Assembly (NCBI RefSeq): GCF_002879865.1
Contig: NZ_PNXY01000027.1
Location: forward strand, 29,531 to 93,530
From: Paraburkholderia rhynchosiae
GTDB lineage: Bacteria; Pseudomonadota; Gammaproteobacteria; Burkholderiales; Burkholderiaceae
Direction of reading: 5' to 3'
Length of the DNA: 64,000 nt
Shown: positions 35,468-44,768 of the stretch, piece after piece
Numbering within the stretch: position 1 is the first letter of the stretch
Layout of the letters: the number at the start of each line of letters is the position of its first letter
Notes under the pieces: model-generated
Database searches by the model: none
What the model saw: the letters and a program-made list of their open reading frames with translations, nothing else
What the model was told of the DNA's origin: nothing
Program-made: the position numbers and the translations under genes

Positions 35468-36565
35468 TCACGCGGCCACCGACTCGGCGTTCGCCACGTT
35501 CGCCACGCGGGCGATGCGTTCGCGCGTCGCGGGAATCAGTTCGCGGCCGTAGTCGATAGCGTCTTCAAGCGGATCGAAGCCGCGCACGAGGAACGTCGAG
35601 ACGCCGAGCGCGTAATACTCCGCGAGCGTCTCGGCAACCTGTCCCGGCGTGCCGACCAGTGCGGTCGAATTCGAACGTCCGCCGATTTCCTTCGCGATGC
35701 CGGTCCACAGGCGTTCGTCGGCGCGATCCGATTCACCGGATGCCGCCAGCAGCCGCCGTGCGCCTTCGCTTTGCGCGGGCCCGCCGACGCTGAGCCCCTG
35801 CTCTGCGCGCAAGCGCCTCGTTTCAGCGAGGATGTGCTCGGCGCGCTCCCACGCGGCCGCTTCCGTGGCCGCGAGAATCGGCCGGAAAGAGACCGAGAAG
35901 CGCACTGTGCGTCCGTGCTTCGCGGCTTCGGCGCGCACACGCGTCACCTGTTCGCGCACCTGGGCCTTCGATTCGCCCCACAGCGCGTAGACATCGGCAT
36001 GACGTCCGGCGATTTCAAGCGCGGGCGCCGACGCGCCGCCGAAAGACACCGGAAAATGTGGCTGCTGCACCGGCTTCACTTCGGAGAAGCCCTGTTCGAA
36101 ACCATAGTACTGACCTTGGTGATCGAACGGCTTCGTCTCAGTCCAGATGCGGCGCAGGATATGCAGATATTCGTCGGTACGCGCGTAGCGTTCGTCGTGC
36201 GAGAGATAGTCGCCGTCGCGGCGCTGCTCGGCATCGTCACCGCCCGAAATGATGTGCACGGCAAGACGTCCGCCGCAGTAGTGATCGAGCGTCGCGAGTT
36301 GCCGCGCGGCGAGCGTAGGCGCAACAAAGCCGGGGCGATGCGCAAGCATGAAATGCACGTTGCTCGTCACGCTCGCGGCATGGGTGACGGTCAGCAGCGC
36401 GTCGGGACTCGTGGAATGATGCGGCACGAGAATGCGATCGAAGCCCGCCGCTTCATGCGCGCGGGCGAATTGCCCGACATAGCCGATGTCGATAGCCGGC
36501 CCTTGCGGCGCGTGCGTTTCCGATACCTTGCGGGTCTGGATCATGCCGATGAATTCGATGGACAC
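35468..36565 (-). CDS. SsuD-family FMNH2-dependent sulfonate monooxygenase-like protein
   Basis: A 365-residue luciferase-like flavin monooxygenase. It aligns with SsuD over most of its length: TLAARQLATLDHYCGGRLAV, ISGGDDAEQRRDGD, LSHDERYARTDEYL and PVSFGGASAPALEIAGRHAD. SsuD releases sulfite from alkanesulfonates using reduced FMN supplied by a partner reductase. The start is a GTG with ACGGAGG seven bases upstream, a strong site. First gene of the minus-strand operon monooxygenase, aldolase, binding-protein remnant, cysteine dioxygenase, rhodanese. No flavin reductase gene is adjacent. The exact substrate is unknown. Confidence 0.9.
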   Translation of the reverse strand: MSIEFIGMIQTRKVSETHAPQGPAIDIGYVGQFARAHEAAGFDRILVPHHSTSPDALLTVTHAASVTSNVHFMLAHRPGFVAPTLAARQLATLDHYCGGRLAVHIISGGDDAEQRRDGDYLSHDERYARTDEYLHILRRIWTETKPFDHQGQYYGFEQGFSEVKPVQQPHFPVSFGGASAPALEIAGRHADVYALWGESKAQVREQVTRVRAEAAKHGRTVRFSVSFRPILAATEAAAWERAEHILAETRRLRAEQGLSVGGPAQSEGARRLLAASGESDRADERLWTGIAKEIGGRSNSTALVGTPGQVAETLAEYYALGVSTFLVRGFDPLEDAIDYGRELIPATRERIARVANVANAESVAA

Positions 36566-36873
36566 GCGAGTGCCTCCGTGAATGGTTGCTGCCCGGCGGG
36601 GCGGTGGCGTTGCTGGCTGAATGCATTGCTTGCTTCGAGGCGTTTAAGGTAGCAGCGCGCCATGCGCTTGTTAAATATTGATCGACCATATCTATATCGA
36701 ATTTGCATGTAACGGCGGGGGCGCATGTCCGGCGTTTCAGTGGTTGTTCAGCGGCTTTGCTCAACCAGACCCTTTCGCGAACGTGGGCATCGCGGCGTCG
36801 CCAGCAGAAAGCCGGAAGCTTTGCGAGAATGCGCCATCGCGTGAAAGCGCCAGAAAGAGCAAGTGAACAGACA
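36566..36873. promoter_or_regulatory. Divergent promoter region between two luciferase-like genes
   Basis: 308 bases with no gene. An A/T-rich island at ~36671-36715 (ATATTGATCGACCATATC and TATATCGAATTTGCATG) stands out from the GC-rich surroundings and is the likely promoter/operator area for the minus-strand sulfur operon. I could not fix -10 and -35 boxes with confidence. Confidence 0.45.
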
Positions 36874-37869
36874 ATGATTCCCTTTTCGGTCCTCGACCTC
36901 TCGCCGGTCATCGCGGGCGCCACACCCGCCGATGCCTTCAGGAACACGCTCGATCTCGCGCAGCATGCAGAACGCTGGAACTACCGGCGCTTCTGGCTCG
37001 CGGAGCATCACAACATGACCGGCATTGCGAGCGCGGCCACCGCGGTCGTGATCGGCCATGTGGCCGGCGGCACGAAGACGATCCGCGTCGGCTCGGGCGG
37101 CGTCATGCTGCCGAATCACGCGCCACTCGTGATCGCGGAACAGTTCGGCACGCTCGAGTCGCTGTATCCCGGCCGGATCGATCTGGGCCTGGGTCGCGCG
37201 CCCGGCACCGATCAAAGCACCGCTCGGGCGCTGCGTCGCGATCTGCAAAACAGCGCGGATTCTTTCCCCGACGATGTCGTCGAATTGCAGCGTTATTTCG
37301 CGGAGCCTGTCGCGGGCCAGCGCATTCGCGCGGTGCCGGGGGCGGGTTTGCATGTGCCGCTATGGCTGCTCGGGTCGTCGCTCTTCAGCGCGCAGCTTGC
37401 GGCGGCGCTCGGCTTGCCGTTCGCGTTCGCGTCGCATTTCGCGCCGGATTACATGCTCACGGCGTTACAGGTTTATCGCTCGCAATTCCGTCCTTCTGAA
37501 ACCCTGGATAAACCTTACGCAATGGTCGGCGTGAATCTGTTCGCCGCCGACAGCAATGAAGAAGCGCGGCATCTTTTCACGTCGCTTCAGCAGCAGTTCA
37601 TCAATTTGCGACGCGGCACGCCGGGGCAATTGCAGCCGCCGGTCGAACGGCTCGCCGCTTCGGAGATGGAATTGAGTTCAGTCGCGCATTCGCTTTCGTG
37701 CACTGCGATTGGCGACCGCGATGCGGTGCGAGAGGGGCTGAAGTCGATCATCGATCAAACCGGCGCCGACGAATTGATGCTCACCGCGCTGATTTACGAT
37801 CACAAGGCGCGGCTGCGGTCGTTCGAGATTGGGGCGGAAGTTCGCGAGGAATTAGCCAGCGCAAAGTAA
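36874..37869 (+). CDS. LLM-class flavin-dependent oxidoreductase (YhbW/MsnO8-like)
   Basis: Started at MIPFSVLDLSPVIAGATP, where this subfamily begins (331 residues); the in-frame upstream 57 residues are not conserved-looking. Family marks are WLAEHHNMTGIASAATAVVI, VGSGGVMLPNHAPLVIAEQF and LGLGRAPGTDQSTARALRRD. Members resemble the alpha subunit of bacterial luciferase; most have unknown substrates. It is divergent from the SsuD-like gene and may share its regulation. A strong bidirectional terminator follows. Confidence 0.9.
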   Translation: MIPFSVLDLSPVIAGATPADAFRNTLDLAQHAERWNYRRFWLAEHHNMTGIASAATAVVIGHVAGGTKTIRVGSGGVMLPNHAPLVIAEQFGTLESLYPGRIDLGLGRAPGTDQSTARALRRDLQNSADSFPDDVVELQRYFAEPVAGQRIRAVPGAGLHVPLWLLGSSLFSAQLAAALGLPFAFASHFAPDYMLTALQVYRSQFRPSETLDKPYAMVGVNLFAADSNEEARHLFTSLQQQFINLRRGTPGQLQPPVERLAASEMELSSVAHSLSCTAIGDRDAVREGLKSIIDQTGADELMLTALIYDHKARLRSFEIGAEVREELASAK

Positions 37870-37884
37870 GCTGCCGGCGCATGA

Positions 37885-37922
37885 AAAAAGGGCGGTTCAT
37901 AAACGACCGCCCTTCTTTTTTC
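37885..37922. terminator. Bidirectional terminator
   Basis: AAGGGCGGT and its complement form a 9-bp stem with a 9-base loop, with A-rich sequence on the left and T-rich on the right, so it can stop transcripts from both directions. It separates the LLM gene from the convergent alpha/beta hydrolase gene. Confidence 0.88.
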
Positions 37923-37944
37923 ACGCGCTTTCAGTGACTGGAAT

Positions 37945-39096
37945 TCAGCGATTGCCCGGCACCGACGCCATTCCGTCGAGCAACGCCTTATGGAACGCAT
38001 CCGGGTCCTGCATCTGCGGCGCGTGGCCGAGATTGGCGAATTCCACCAGCGTCGCGTGCGGTATCGCTTTCGCCGCGGCCTTGCCCAACTCCGGGTAGCG
38101 GCCGATTTTGGCGCGCACTTCGGGTGACGAGGCGTCCTTGCCGATCGCGGCGGTGTCCTTCTGGCCGATCAGCAGCAGCGTCGGCATGCTCAACTGTCTG
38201 AATTCGTAAACCACGGGCTGCGTGTAAATCATGTCGTACAGCAGCGCCGAATTCCACGCGACGATCTGCTTGCCCGGTCCCCGATACATGCCCGCGAGCA
38301 TCTGCACCCACGGTTCATAGTCCGAGCGCCACTGGCCCGCGTAATAGGTCGACTGCTCGTAGCGGCGAATGCCGTCGGCGGTGGTCTTCAACTCGCGCTC
38401 GTACCAGTGATCCACCGACAGCGACGGCACCCCCTTCGCCTTCCAGTCCTCGAGCCCGATCGGATTCACCAGCACCAGTTGCCGCGTCTCACGCGGATAC
38501 ATCAGCGCATAGCGCACGGCGAGCATGCCGCCGGTCGAATGGCCGATGATCGTTGCGTCCGTCACGCCGAGCGATTCGAGCAGCGCATGGGTGTTGCGCG
38601 CGAGTTGCTGAAAACTGTACTGATAGTGCTCGGGCTTGCTCGACTTGCAAAAGCCGATCTGGTCCGGCGCGATCACGCGATAGCCCGCGTCGCTCAGCCG
38701 ATGAATCGTCGTGTCCCACGTCGCCGCGCAAAAGTTCTTGCCGTGCAGCAGGACTGCGGTGCGGCCATTTGCATGCGCCGGTTTGACGTCTATGTACGCC
38801 ATATGCAACGCAACGCCTTGCGAAGTGAAGCCGTATTGCCCGACCGGCGCGGGATAGTTGAAGCCCTGGAGTTCAGGACCATACGCAGGGCCGAGATTGC
38901 CGCCGACCGGAGCCGCCGGAGCCGCCGGAACCGCGGTGCTCGCGGGCGAGGCTGGCGACGCAACGGGCGCAGTCGGCGCCGAATCCTCGGGGAAAGCCGA
39001 GGCGGAATCCGCCGACGCGGCACGGACCGCGACCGGCAAAGCGCTCAACGCACCAGCGCACAGGGTTGCAATCAATGAAAGGCGGCGAAAATTCAT
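37945..39096 (-). CDS. Exported alpha/beta hydrolase
   Basis: Started at MNFRRLSLIATLCAGALSAL (383 residues), which opens with a signal peptide; the longer frame adds 71 Gln/Pro/Arg-rich residues from a repetitive region. A Pro/Ala/Ser-rich linker follows (residues ~28-65). The hydrolase domain has the oxyanion stretch LLHGKNFCAATW, the nucleophile elbow GHSTGG, the acid region LLIGQKDTAAIG and the catalytic His in NLGHAPQMQDPDAFH. It should be a periplasmic or secreted esterase/epoxide-hydrolase-like enzyme; the substrate is unknown. Convergent with the LLM gene. Confidence 0.87.
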   Translation of the reverse strand: MNFRRLSLIATLCAGALSALPVAVRAASADSASAFPEDSAPTAPVASPASPASTAVPAAPAAPVGGNLGPAYGPELQGFNYPAPVGQYGFTSQGVALHMAYIDVKPAHANGRTAVLLHGKNFCAATWDTTIHRLSDAGYRVIAPDQIGFCKSSKPEHYQYSFQQLARNTHALLESLGVTDATIIGHSTGGMLAVRYALMYPRETRQLVLVNPIGLEDWKAKGVPSLSVDHWYERELKTTADGIRRYEQSTYYAGQWRSDYEPWVQMLAGMYRGPGKQIVAWNSALLYDMIYTQPVVYEFRQLSMPTLLLIGQKDTAAIGKDASSPEVRAKIGRYPELGKAAAKAIPHATLVEFANLGHAPQMQDPDAFHKALLDGMASVPGNR

Positions 39097-39617
39097 GGAA
39101 ATTTTTTGCAAGGGAAAGCGACGGAAAGCTTGCGGTTTTTGCGGCTGCAAGTGCCGGCGTGAGTGTGGCGTCAGGCGCGGCTCCAAGCGCGGCTGCATCT
39201 GCGGCTGCAAGTGCGGCCTTAAGCGCGATTGACAGCATGCCGGCAAGCGGATGCTCACGTGACACCCAGCAGCGGGCGGCCGGTCGCCGAACGATTCTAC
39301 GACGACCACCGCTCCAGCGCAGCGGCCCGCGCAACGCCGGCAGTGGCGAGCGGAGTCGGCAAGCGCGATTTGGCACGCATATTGCGCTTGTCACCTCGCT
39401 CGCTATGTGTCGTGGCGTACGGAGCGCCTGCGTGTAAGGGTCGATCGTTCGCAGTTGGGCGCGCAAGCGGCTTGCGCATGATAAACCCTGCCCGCCCAAG
39501 GCAATTCAGTGTTAGAACTACTGGACGGGCCCGCCAGCGAAGCCGCCCGGCAGCGCAGACCAATCGTGCTGAGCCAGCGACCAACACCATCCGGGGCATA
39601 CTAATCAGGAGACAGAC
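39097..39617. other. 521-base intergenic region with GC-rich low-complexity repeats
   Basis: No gene seen. Between ~39145 and ~39230 there are imperfect, irregularly spaced copies of GCGGCTGCAAGTGC-like sequence. They translate as Ala/Ser-rich on the plus strand and His/Gln/Pro-rich on the minus strand, so they inflate ORFs in both directions. The right end carries the glgC leader with AGGAG at ~39608. Confidence 0.55.
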
Positions 39618-40883
39618 ATGAATACTCCGGCACGGCTGAATGACCTGCAACGCACGACCCTCGCCATCGTCCTCGCGGGCGGCCGAGGCACGCGGCTCGG
39701 GCCGCTCACTAACAAGCGCGTCAAACCCGCAGTCCACTTCGGCGGCAAGTACAGGATCATCGACTTCGCGCTGTCCAATTGTCTGAACTCCGGCATCCGG
39801 CGCATCGCCGTGGTCACGCAGTACAAGGCGCACTCGCTGTTGCGCCATTTGCAGCGCGGCTGGAGCTTCCTGCGCGGCGAGTTCGGCGAATTCATCGATC
39901 TGTGGCCCGCGCAACAGCGCGTGGAAGGCGCGCACTGGTATCGCGGCACGGCGGACGCGGTGTTCCAGAACCTCGACATCATCCGTTCGATCCGGCCGAA
40001 ATACGTGGTGGTGCTCGCCGGCGATCACATCTACAAGATGGATTACACGCGCATGATCGCGGATCACGCGGACAGCGGCGCGGATTGCACAGTCGGCTGC
40101 ATCGAGGTGCCGCGCATGGATGCGGTGGCCTTCGGCGTGATGGCTGTCGACGAACACCGGCGCGTGACCGGCTTCGTCGAAAAGCCCGCCGACCCGCCGG
40201 CGATACCCGGCCGCCCGGATACGGCATTGGCCAGCATGGGTATCTACGTGTTCAACGCCGACTACCTGTATGCGCTGCTGGAAGAGAACATATCGGCCGT
40301 GGATACCGATCACGACTTCGGCAAGGACATCCTGCCGCGCGTCGTCACGCGAGGCACGGCGATCGCGCATCCGTTCAGCATGTCGTGCGTGTCCTCGGAC
40401 CCGAACGTGGAGCCGTACTGGCGCGACGTCGGCACCATCGACGCGTACTGGGCCGCCAATCTCGACCTCGCCTCCACGATCCCGACGCTCGACCTTTACG
40501 ACCGGAGCTGGCCGATCTGGACGTATCAGGAACAACTGCCTCCCGCCAAGTTCGTGCGAGACATGAAGGGACTGCAAGGCTCCGGCAACAATCTGCTCGC
40601 ATGCGGCGGCTGCGTGATCTCGGGGTCGCAGATTTCGCGCTCGGTGTTGTCGTCGAATGTGAAAGTCAGTTCGTTCTGTAACATCAATGAGGCAGTCTTG
40701 TTGCCGCAGGTCACTGTCGGCGCGAGTTGCCGGTTGCAGAAAGTGGTTGTGGACCGCGGCTGCGCGATTCCGGAAGGGACGGTGATCGGCGAAGATCCGG
40801 TGCGCGACGCCGAACGGTTCTATCGCACCGACGACGGCGTCGTACTGGTCACGCCCGAGGCGCTGCGGCAGGACGTGAGCTGA
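39618..40883 (+). CDS. glgC: Glucose-1-phosphate adenylyltransferase
   Basis: GlgC makes ADP-glucose from ATP and glucose 1-phosphate, the committed step of bacterial glycogen synthesis. The 421-residue protein has the nucleotide-binding GGRGTRLGPLTNKRVKPAV, the catalytic stretch LAGDHIYKMDY, the sugar-phosphate site FVEKP, and a C-terminal left-handed beta-helix with VISGSQISRSVLSSNVKV. AGGAG lies just before the ATG. glgA follows after 106 bases on the same strand, so they are probably coexpressed. No branching enzyme or phosphorylase gene is in the window. Confidence 0.96.
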   Translation: MNTPARLNDLQRTTLAIVLAGGRGTRLGPLTNKRVKPAVHFGGKYRIIDFALSNCLNSGIRRIAVVTQYKAHSLLRHLQRGWSFLRGEFGEFIDLWPAQQRVEGAHWYRGTADAVFQNLDIIRSIRPKYVVVLAGDHIYKMDYTRMIADHADSGADCTVGCIEVPRMDAVAFGVMAVDEHRRVTGFVEKPADPPAIPGRPDTALASMGIYVFNADYLYALLEENISAVDTDHDFGKDILPRVVTRGTAIAHPFSMSCVSSDPNVEPYWRDVGTIDAYWAANLDLASTIPTLDLYDRSWPIWTYQEQLPPAKFVRDMKGLQGSGNNLLACGGCVISGSQISRSVLSSNVKVSSFCNINEAVLLPQVTVGASCRLQKVVVDRGCAIPEGTVIGEDPVRDAERFYRTDDGVVLVTPEALRQDVS

Positions 40884-40989
40884 CGCCTGCTGACCGCCGA
40901 CTGCTTGCCGCTTGCCGGGCCTGGCCCGGCGCGCGGACCGTACCGCAAGTATTGATTCCAGCCATCATCCAAGGAACGAGACCGAGCCT

Positions 40990-42450
40990 ATGACGATTCG
41001 CGCCCTGCACGTCGCCAGCGAGCTGTATCCGCTTCTGAAAACGGGCGGTCTCGCCGACGTCGCCGGCGCGTTGCCGCCCGCGCTGATCGAGCGCGGCGCC
41101 GACGTGCGCGTGCTGCTGCCCGGCTTTCCGGCGGTGGCCGCCGGTTTGCGCGACCTGCGTCCGGTCGCGCAACTGGGCCGCCGTTTCGATGCGCCGGGCG
41201 TCACGCTCGAGCAAGGCACGCTGCCGTCGAACGGATTGACTGTCTACATGATCCGCGCGGCCACGCTGTACGACCGGCCGGGCAATCCCTATCTGAACGA
41301 CGAGCATGTGCCGTACGGCGACAACGCGCAGCGTTTCGCGCTGCTCGGGTGGGTCGCCGCGCAACTGGCGCAGCAACTCGATCCGGCCTGGTCGCCGCAG
41401 ATCGTCCACGCGCACGACTGGCACGCAGGGCTCGCCGCCGCCTACCTGAAAGCGGCCGAGCGGCAGCTTGGCCGTGCCCCCGCGCGCAGCGTGTTCACCG
41501 TGCACAACCTCGCGTATCAGGGCATTTTCCCCGCGCATCAGTTCGGTCAGCTCGGCTTGCCGGACGATTTTTTCAGCATGCACGGCGTCGAGTTCTATGG
41601 GCAGTTGTCGTTTCTGAAAGCGGGGCTTTACTACAGCGATCGCATCACAACGGTGAGCCCGACGTATGCCCGCGAAATCCAGACGCTCGCTCAGGGCGGC
41701 GGACTCGACGCGCTGCTGCGCCATCGCTCGCACGATTTGAGCGGCATTCTGAACGGCGTCGACTATACGGTGTGGAACCCCGAGAGCGATGCGCTGCTCG
41801 AGCATCGCTACGACGCCACGCACCTCGCCGGCAAGCTGGCGTGCAAGGAGGCGTTGCAAAAACGTTTCGGCCTTGCGCAGAAGAGCGATGCGCTGCTGTT
41901 CGGCGTCGTTAGCCGGCTCACCGAGCAGAAGGGCCTGGACCTGCTGCTCGAAACGGTGCCGGAGATCGTCAAACGCGGCGGTCAACTGGTCGTGTTCGGT
42001 ACCGGCGACCCGGCGCTGGAGAATGGTTTGAAACGCGTCGCGCAGACGCATCCCGAGTCCGTCGCCGTGGAACTCGGCTTCGACGAGACGCTCGCGCATA
42101 CGATCATCGCGGGCAGCGACGTGGTGGCCGTGCCGTCGCGTTTCGAGCCCTGCGGGCTGACGCAGCTCTACGCGCTCGCCTACGGTTCGCTGCCGCTCGT
42201 GCATTGCGTGGGCGGCCTCGCGGACACGGTGGTGGACGCATCGCTTGAAAATCTCGCCGACGACCTCGCCACCGGCTTCGTCTTCGAGCACTTCCAGCCG
42301 CAGGGTTTGAGCGCGGCAATCCGCCGGGCCTTCGCGCTCTATGGCCGCCGCGCCGAGTGGAAAGCGGCCCAGCGGCGCGCGATGCGCCAGGACTTTGGCT
42401 GGGGCGCGTCCGCGGACCGCTATCTCGCCCTGTATCGGGAGCTTACGTGA
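40990..42450 (+). CDS. glgA: Glycogen synthase (ADP-glucose type)
   Basis: GlgA transfers glucose from ADP-glucose to the non-reducing end of glycogen. The ATG at 40990 gives 486 residues (E. coli 477) and places the ADP-glucose-binding KTGGLADVAGALPPAL at residues ~17-32. The GT5 marks VHAHDWHAGLAAAYLK, VFTVHNLAYQGIF and the C-terminal SRFEPCGLTQLYALAYGSLP are intact. An AAGGA lies ~15 bases before the ATG, further than usual. Directly downstream begins a degenerate repeat region. Confidence 0.95.
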   Translation: MTIRALHVASELYPLLKTGGLADVAGALPPALIERGADVRVLLPGFPAVAAGLRDLRPVAQLGRRFDAPGVTLEQGTLPSNGLTVYMIRAATLYDRPGNPYLNDEHVPYGDNAQRFALLGWVAAQLAQQLDPAWSPQIVHAHDWHAGLAAAYLKAAERQLGRAPARSVFTVHNLAYQGIFPAHQFGQLGLPDDFFSMHGVEFYGQLSFLKAGLYYSDRITTVSPTYAREIQTLAQGGGLDALLRHRSHDLSGILNGVDYTVWNPESDALLEHRYDATHLAGKLACKEALQKRFGLAQKSDALLFGVVSRLTEQKGLDLLLETVPEIVKRGGQLVVFGTGDPALENGLKRVAQTHPESVAVELGFDETLAHTIIAGSDVVAVPSRFEPCGLTQLYALAYGSLPLVHCVGGLADTVVDASLENLADDLATGFVFEHFQPQGLSAAIRRAFALYGRRAEWKAAQRRAMRQDFGWGASADRYLALYRELT

Positions 42451-42570
42451 ACCGCGGACGTAGCTGAGCCGCAAGCTTGCGTGAACAGCGGACATGTCTT
42501 AACCGCGAGCTTGCCTTAACCAGCTCGCGTGAACAGCGAGCGCCACCGAACAGCGAGCTTGCGCGCCCAA
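42440..42570. repeat. Degenerate short direct repeats after glgA
   Basis: Irregular copies of a unit resembling AGCTTGCGTGAACAGCG, at ~42440, 42473, 42506 and 42530, separated by variable bases. The copies cover the glgA stop and run into the intergenic region. Function unknown; they create small apparent ORFs on both strands. Confidence 0.55.
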
Positions 42571-42846
42571 CGTTACGCGCACCGCTGCGGCCATCGCGTG
42601 GTCTCGCGGCGCCAAACCGCGCGGCGCCGCGCATATTTGTGATGGTTCGGCGCAACAGCACGGGGACGGATCAACCTGCCTTGCTGCAAACTCATGTATT
42701 GTTTCCAGATGATGCAGACCGTGCACTATTCTTGCACCGTCTAAGGCAGTCCTGCGCGCGATACCTCCGGCTCATGCCGACGCACCATCGCGACGCACCC
42801 TTCCCGTTTCCACCGATCGCGCACGACCGATTGCGCGAGCCATACC
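42571..42846. other. Rest of the glgA-pdxY intergenic region
   Basis: With the repeat region this makes 396 bases without a gene. I see no terminator for glgA. The segment should contain the pdxY promoter: an A/T-richer stretch at ~42688-42735 (TTGTTTCCAGATG, then ACTATTCTTGC) is the best candidate, but boxes cannot be fixed. Confidence 0.4.
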
Positions 42847-43713
42847 ATGACGAAGAACGTTCTGAGCATTCAGTCACATGTCGTCTTCGGACACTCGGGC
42901 AACGGCGCGGCCGTGTTCCCGATGCGTCGGCTTGGGGTGAACGTCTGGCCGCTGAACACCGTGCAGTTCTCGAACCACACGCAATACGGCCATTGGACCG
43001 GCACGGCGATCAACGCCGCGCAGATGGAAGAGCTCGCCGAGGGCATCGGCGCAATCGGCATGCTGCCGCGCTGCGACGCCGTGCTCTCCGGCTACCTCGG
43101 CACACCGGAGCAGGCGCAGTCGGTGCTGGAAATCGTCAAGGCCGTGAAGGCCGCGAATCCCCGCGCCTGGTATTTCTGCGACCCGGTGATGAGCGGCTCG
43201 GGCGGCTTCAGGGCGGAGCCAGGCATCCAGCAATTTCTCGTGCGCACCATGCCGGAAATGGCCGACGCGCTCGCGCCGAACCATACCGAGTTGCAGCGCC
43301 TCGTGGGCCGTGAGATCGAGACGCTCGAAGAAGCCGTCACCGCGTGCCGGGAGATCATCGCGCGGGGACCGAAGCTCGTGCTGGTCAAACATCTGCTCGA
43401 CCGCAATAGTCCCGCGGACCGCTTCAACATGCTGGTCGTCACGGAACGCGAGGCGTGGATGGGCCAGCGGCCGCTCTATCCGTTCGCGCGGCAACCGGTG
43501 GGCGTCGGCGATCTGACGAGCGCGGTGTTCGTCGCACGCACGCTGCTCGGCGATACGATTCGCGCGGCCTTCGAGCATACGCTCGCCGCCGTCAACGCGG
43601 TCGTCAAGACCACCTGGCAAGCCGGCCGCTACGAACTGGAACTGGTGGCCGCGCAAAACGAAATCGCGCAGCCACGCGAGTGGTTCGACGCATGGGTGGC
43701 GGAAACCTCGTAG
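42847..43713 (+). CDS. pdxY: Pyridoxal kinase PdxY
   Basis: PdxY phosphorylates pyridoxal to PLP in the vitamin B6 salvage pathway. The 288-residue protein matches the family (E. coli 287): SIQSHVVFGHSGNGAAVFPM, VQFSNHTQYGHWTG, the YFCDPVMSGSGGF loop, LAPNHTELQRLVG and the anion-hole/catalytic region GVGDLTSAVFVART with the general-base Asp. It is a ribokinase-fold cytoplasmic enzyme. No strong ribosome site precedes the ATG. Confidence 0.95.
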   Translation: MTKNVLSIQSHVVFGHSGNGAAVFPMRRLGVNVWPLNTVQFSNHTQYGHWTGTAINAAQMEELAEGIGAIGMLPRCDAVLSGYLGTPEQAQSVLEIVKAVKAANPRAWYFCDPVMSGSGGFRAEPGIQQFLVRTMPEMADALAPNHTELQRLVGREIETLEEAVTACREIIARGPKLVLVKHLLDRNSPADRFNMLVVTEREAWMGQRPLYPFARQPVGVGDLTSAVFVARTLLGDTIRAAFEHTLAAVNAVVKTTWQAGRYELELVAAQNEIAQPREWFDAWVAETS

Positions 43714-43882
43714 CATTTATGCCCGCCGCGCGCCGCAGCGATGCCCGGCTTTGCGCTTGCATGGAACCTTGTCTGACGGCCGCCCGTCCTATAATGCGTG
43801 CCGCGTGCGAGCGATCGTTGTCATGACAACACCCTCACGCAACCATTTTTCAGGCATCCGGTATTCAGCAGACGAGGCATCG

Positions 43883-44344
43883 ATGGACGGTTATATCCGC
43901 AGCGAGCGGGAAGAGTTTTTTGAGCAGTTGTGCATCAGCGTGGACGCTGACGAAGCGCACGAACAGGAAGCCATCGAGTTCTTCGAAAACCAGTTCGATC
44001 AGCCCGACTTCGATCCCGCGCAGTGGCTCGACATCGCGCTGTATTACTCGCCGGCGGTGGCGCGCGGCATCATCGAGATGGTGACGGCCGACGATAAGGC
44101 GCGCAGCAACATCGCCGAAGTGATCGCCGACAACCTCGACATTTCGTACGGCGAGGACGAGTGCCAGCAGTTCGCCGAGACCATCGAGTTCGCGCTGAAC
44201 AACGGCGTGCCGGTGGACCTCGATCTCGTGCTCGACGGCTGCCAACGCGCGATCGACGATCTCGACACATGGGCCGACGAAGAAACGAAGGCGCCGCTGC
44301 TGCGTCTGCGTGAGGAAATGTTGCGCCAGCAAGGCGAGCGGTAA
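43883..44344 (+). CDS. Acidic protein of unknown function
   Basis: A 153-residue protein starting at MDGYIRSEREEFFEQL, preceded by GAGG; an ATG 20 codons upstream is possible but lacks a site. It is strongly acidic, predicted mostly helical, without signal, membrane segment or Cys pair (two scattered Cys). I do not recognise the family. Coding potential is supported by regular G/C third positions. It lies ~170 bases after pdxY on the same strand. Confidence 0.65.
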   Translation: MDGYIRSEREEFFEQLCISVDADEAHEQEAIEFFENQFDQPDFDPAQWLDIALYYSPAVARGIIEMVTADDKARSNIAEVIADNLDISYGEDECQQFAETIEFALNNGVPVDLDLVLDGCQRAIDDLDTWADEETKAPLLRLREEMLRQQGER

Positions 44345-44768
44345 AAACGCGGGCTGCGGCCCGCGAGCGTTCCGTCGAACGCACACCCACGCGCATCCCC
44401 CGAACGCGGCCCACGGACCGGCTCATTGCTCCGCCATGGAACCCGCACGCCTGTTAAGCATGTGCAGTAATCCGCATCGCCACCTCTCCCCCAAGCACGC
44501 TGCCCGCGCCCTCCCGCGCGGCTTATGCCGAAATCCTCATCCAAAGCGCCGCGAAATGCCAAGACGGCCGCATATTGGCTTTCTATATTCGCGCCACATG
44601 ACCGGCGTTCCAACGCGACTGCGCGTATTCCAGCGTTGTTAATCGCGGCGCATCATCCGTAGTCTCACGAGGCGCGCCGCCTGAAACCGCTTCAAATTGT
44701 GGCGCGTGGGACCCGCGTTATAGCCTTGCCGCTTTCATAACCTGGAACTGTCGAAGTAAGGAGAGACC
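44345..44768 (+). other. 424-base region upstream of the LivK-type gene
   Basis: No gene recognised; several small ORFs are Arg/Pro/His-rich shadows. The last ~80 bases should contain the promoter of the binding-protein gene (a TTATAG at ~44718 is a possible -10), and TAAGGAGAG is the ribosome site just before the ATG at 44769. Confidence 0.45.

Noticed and set aside
39097..39617. Possible small Ala/Ser-rich secreted protein in the region before glgC
   Set aside because: The frame is kept open by GC-rich repeats on both strands; no ribosome site or signal peptide fits.
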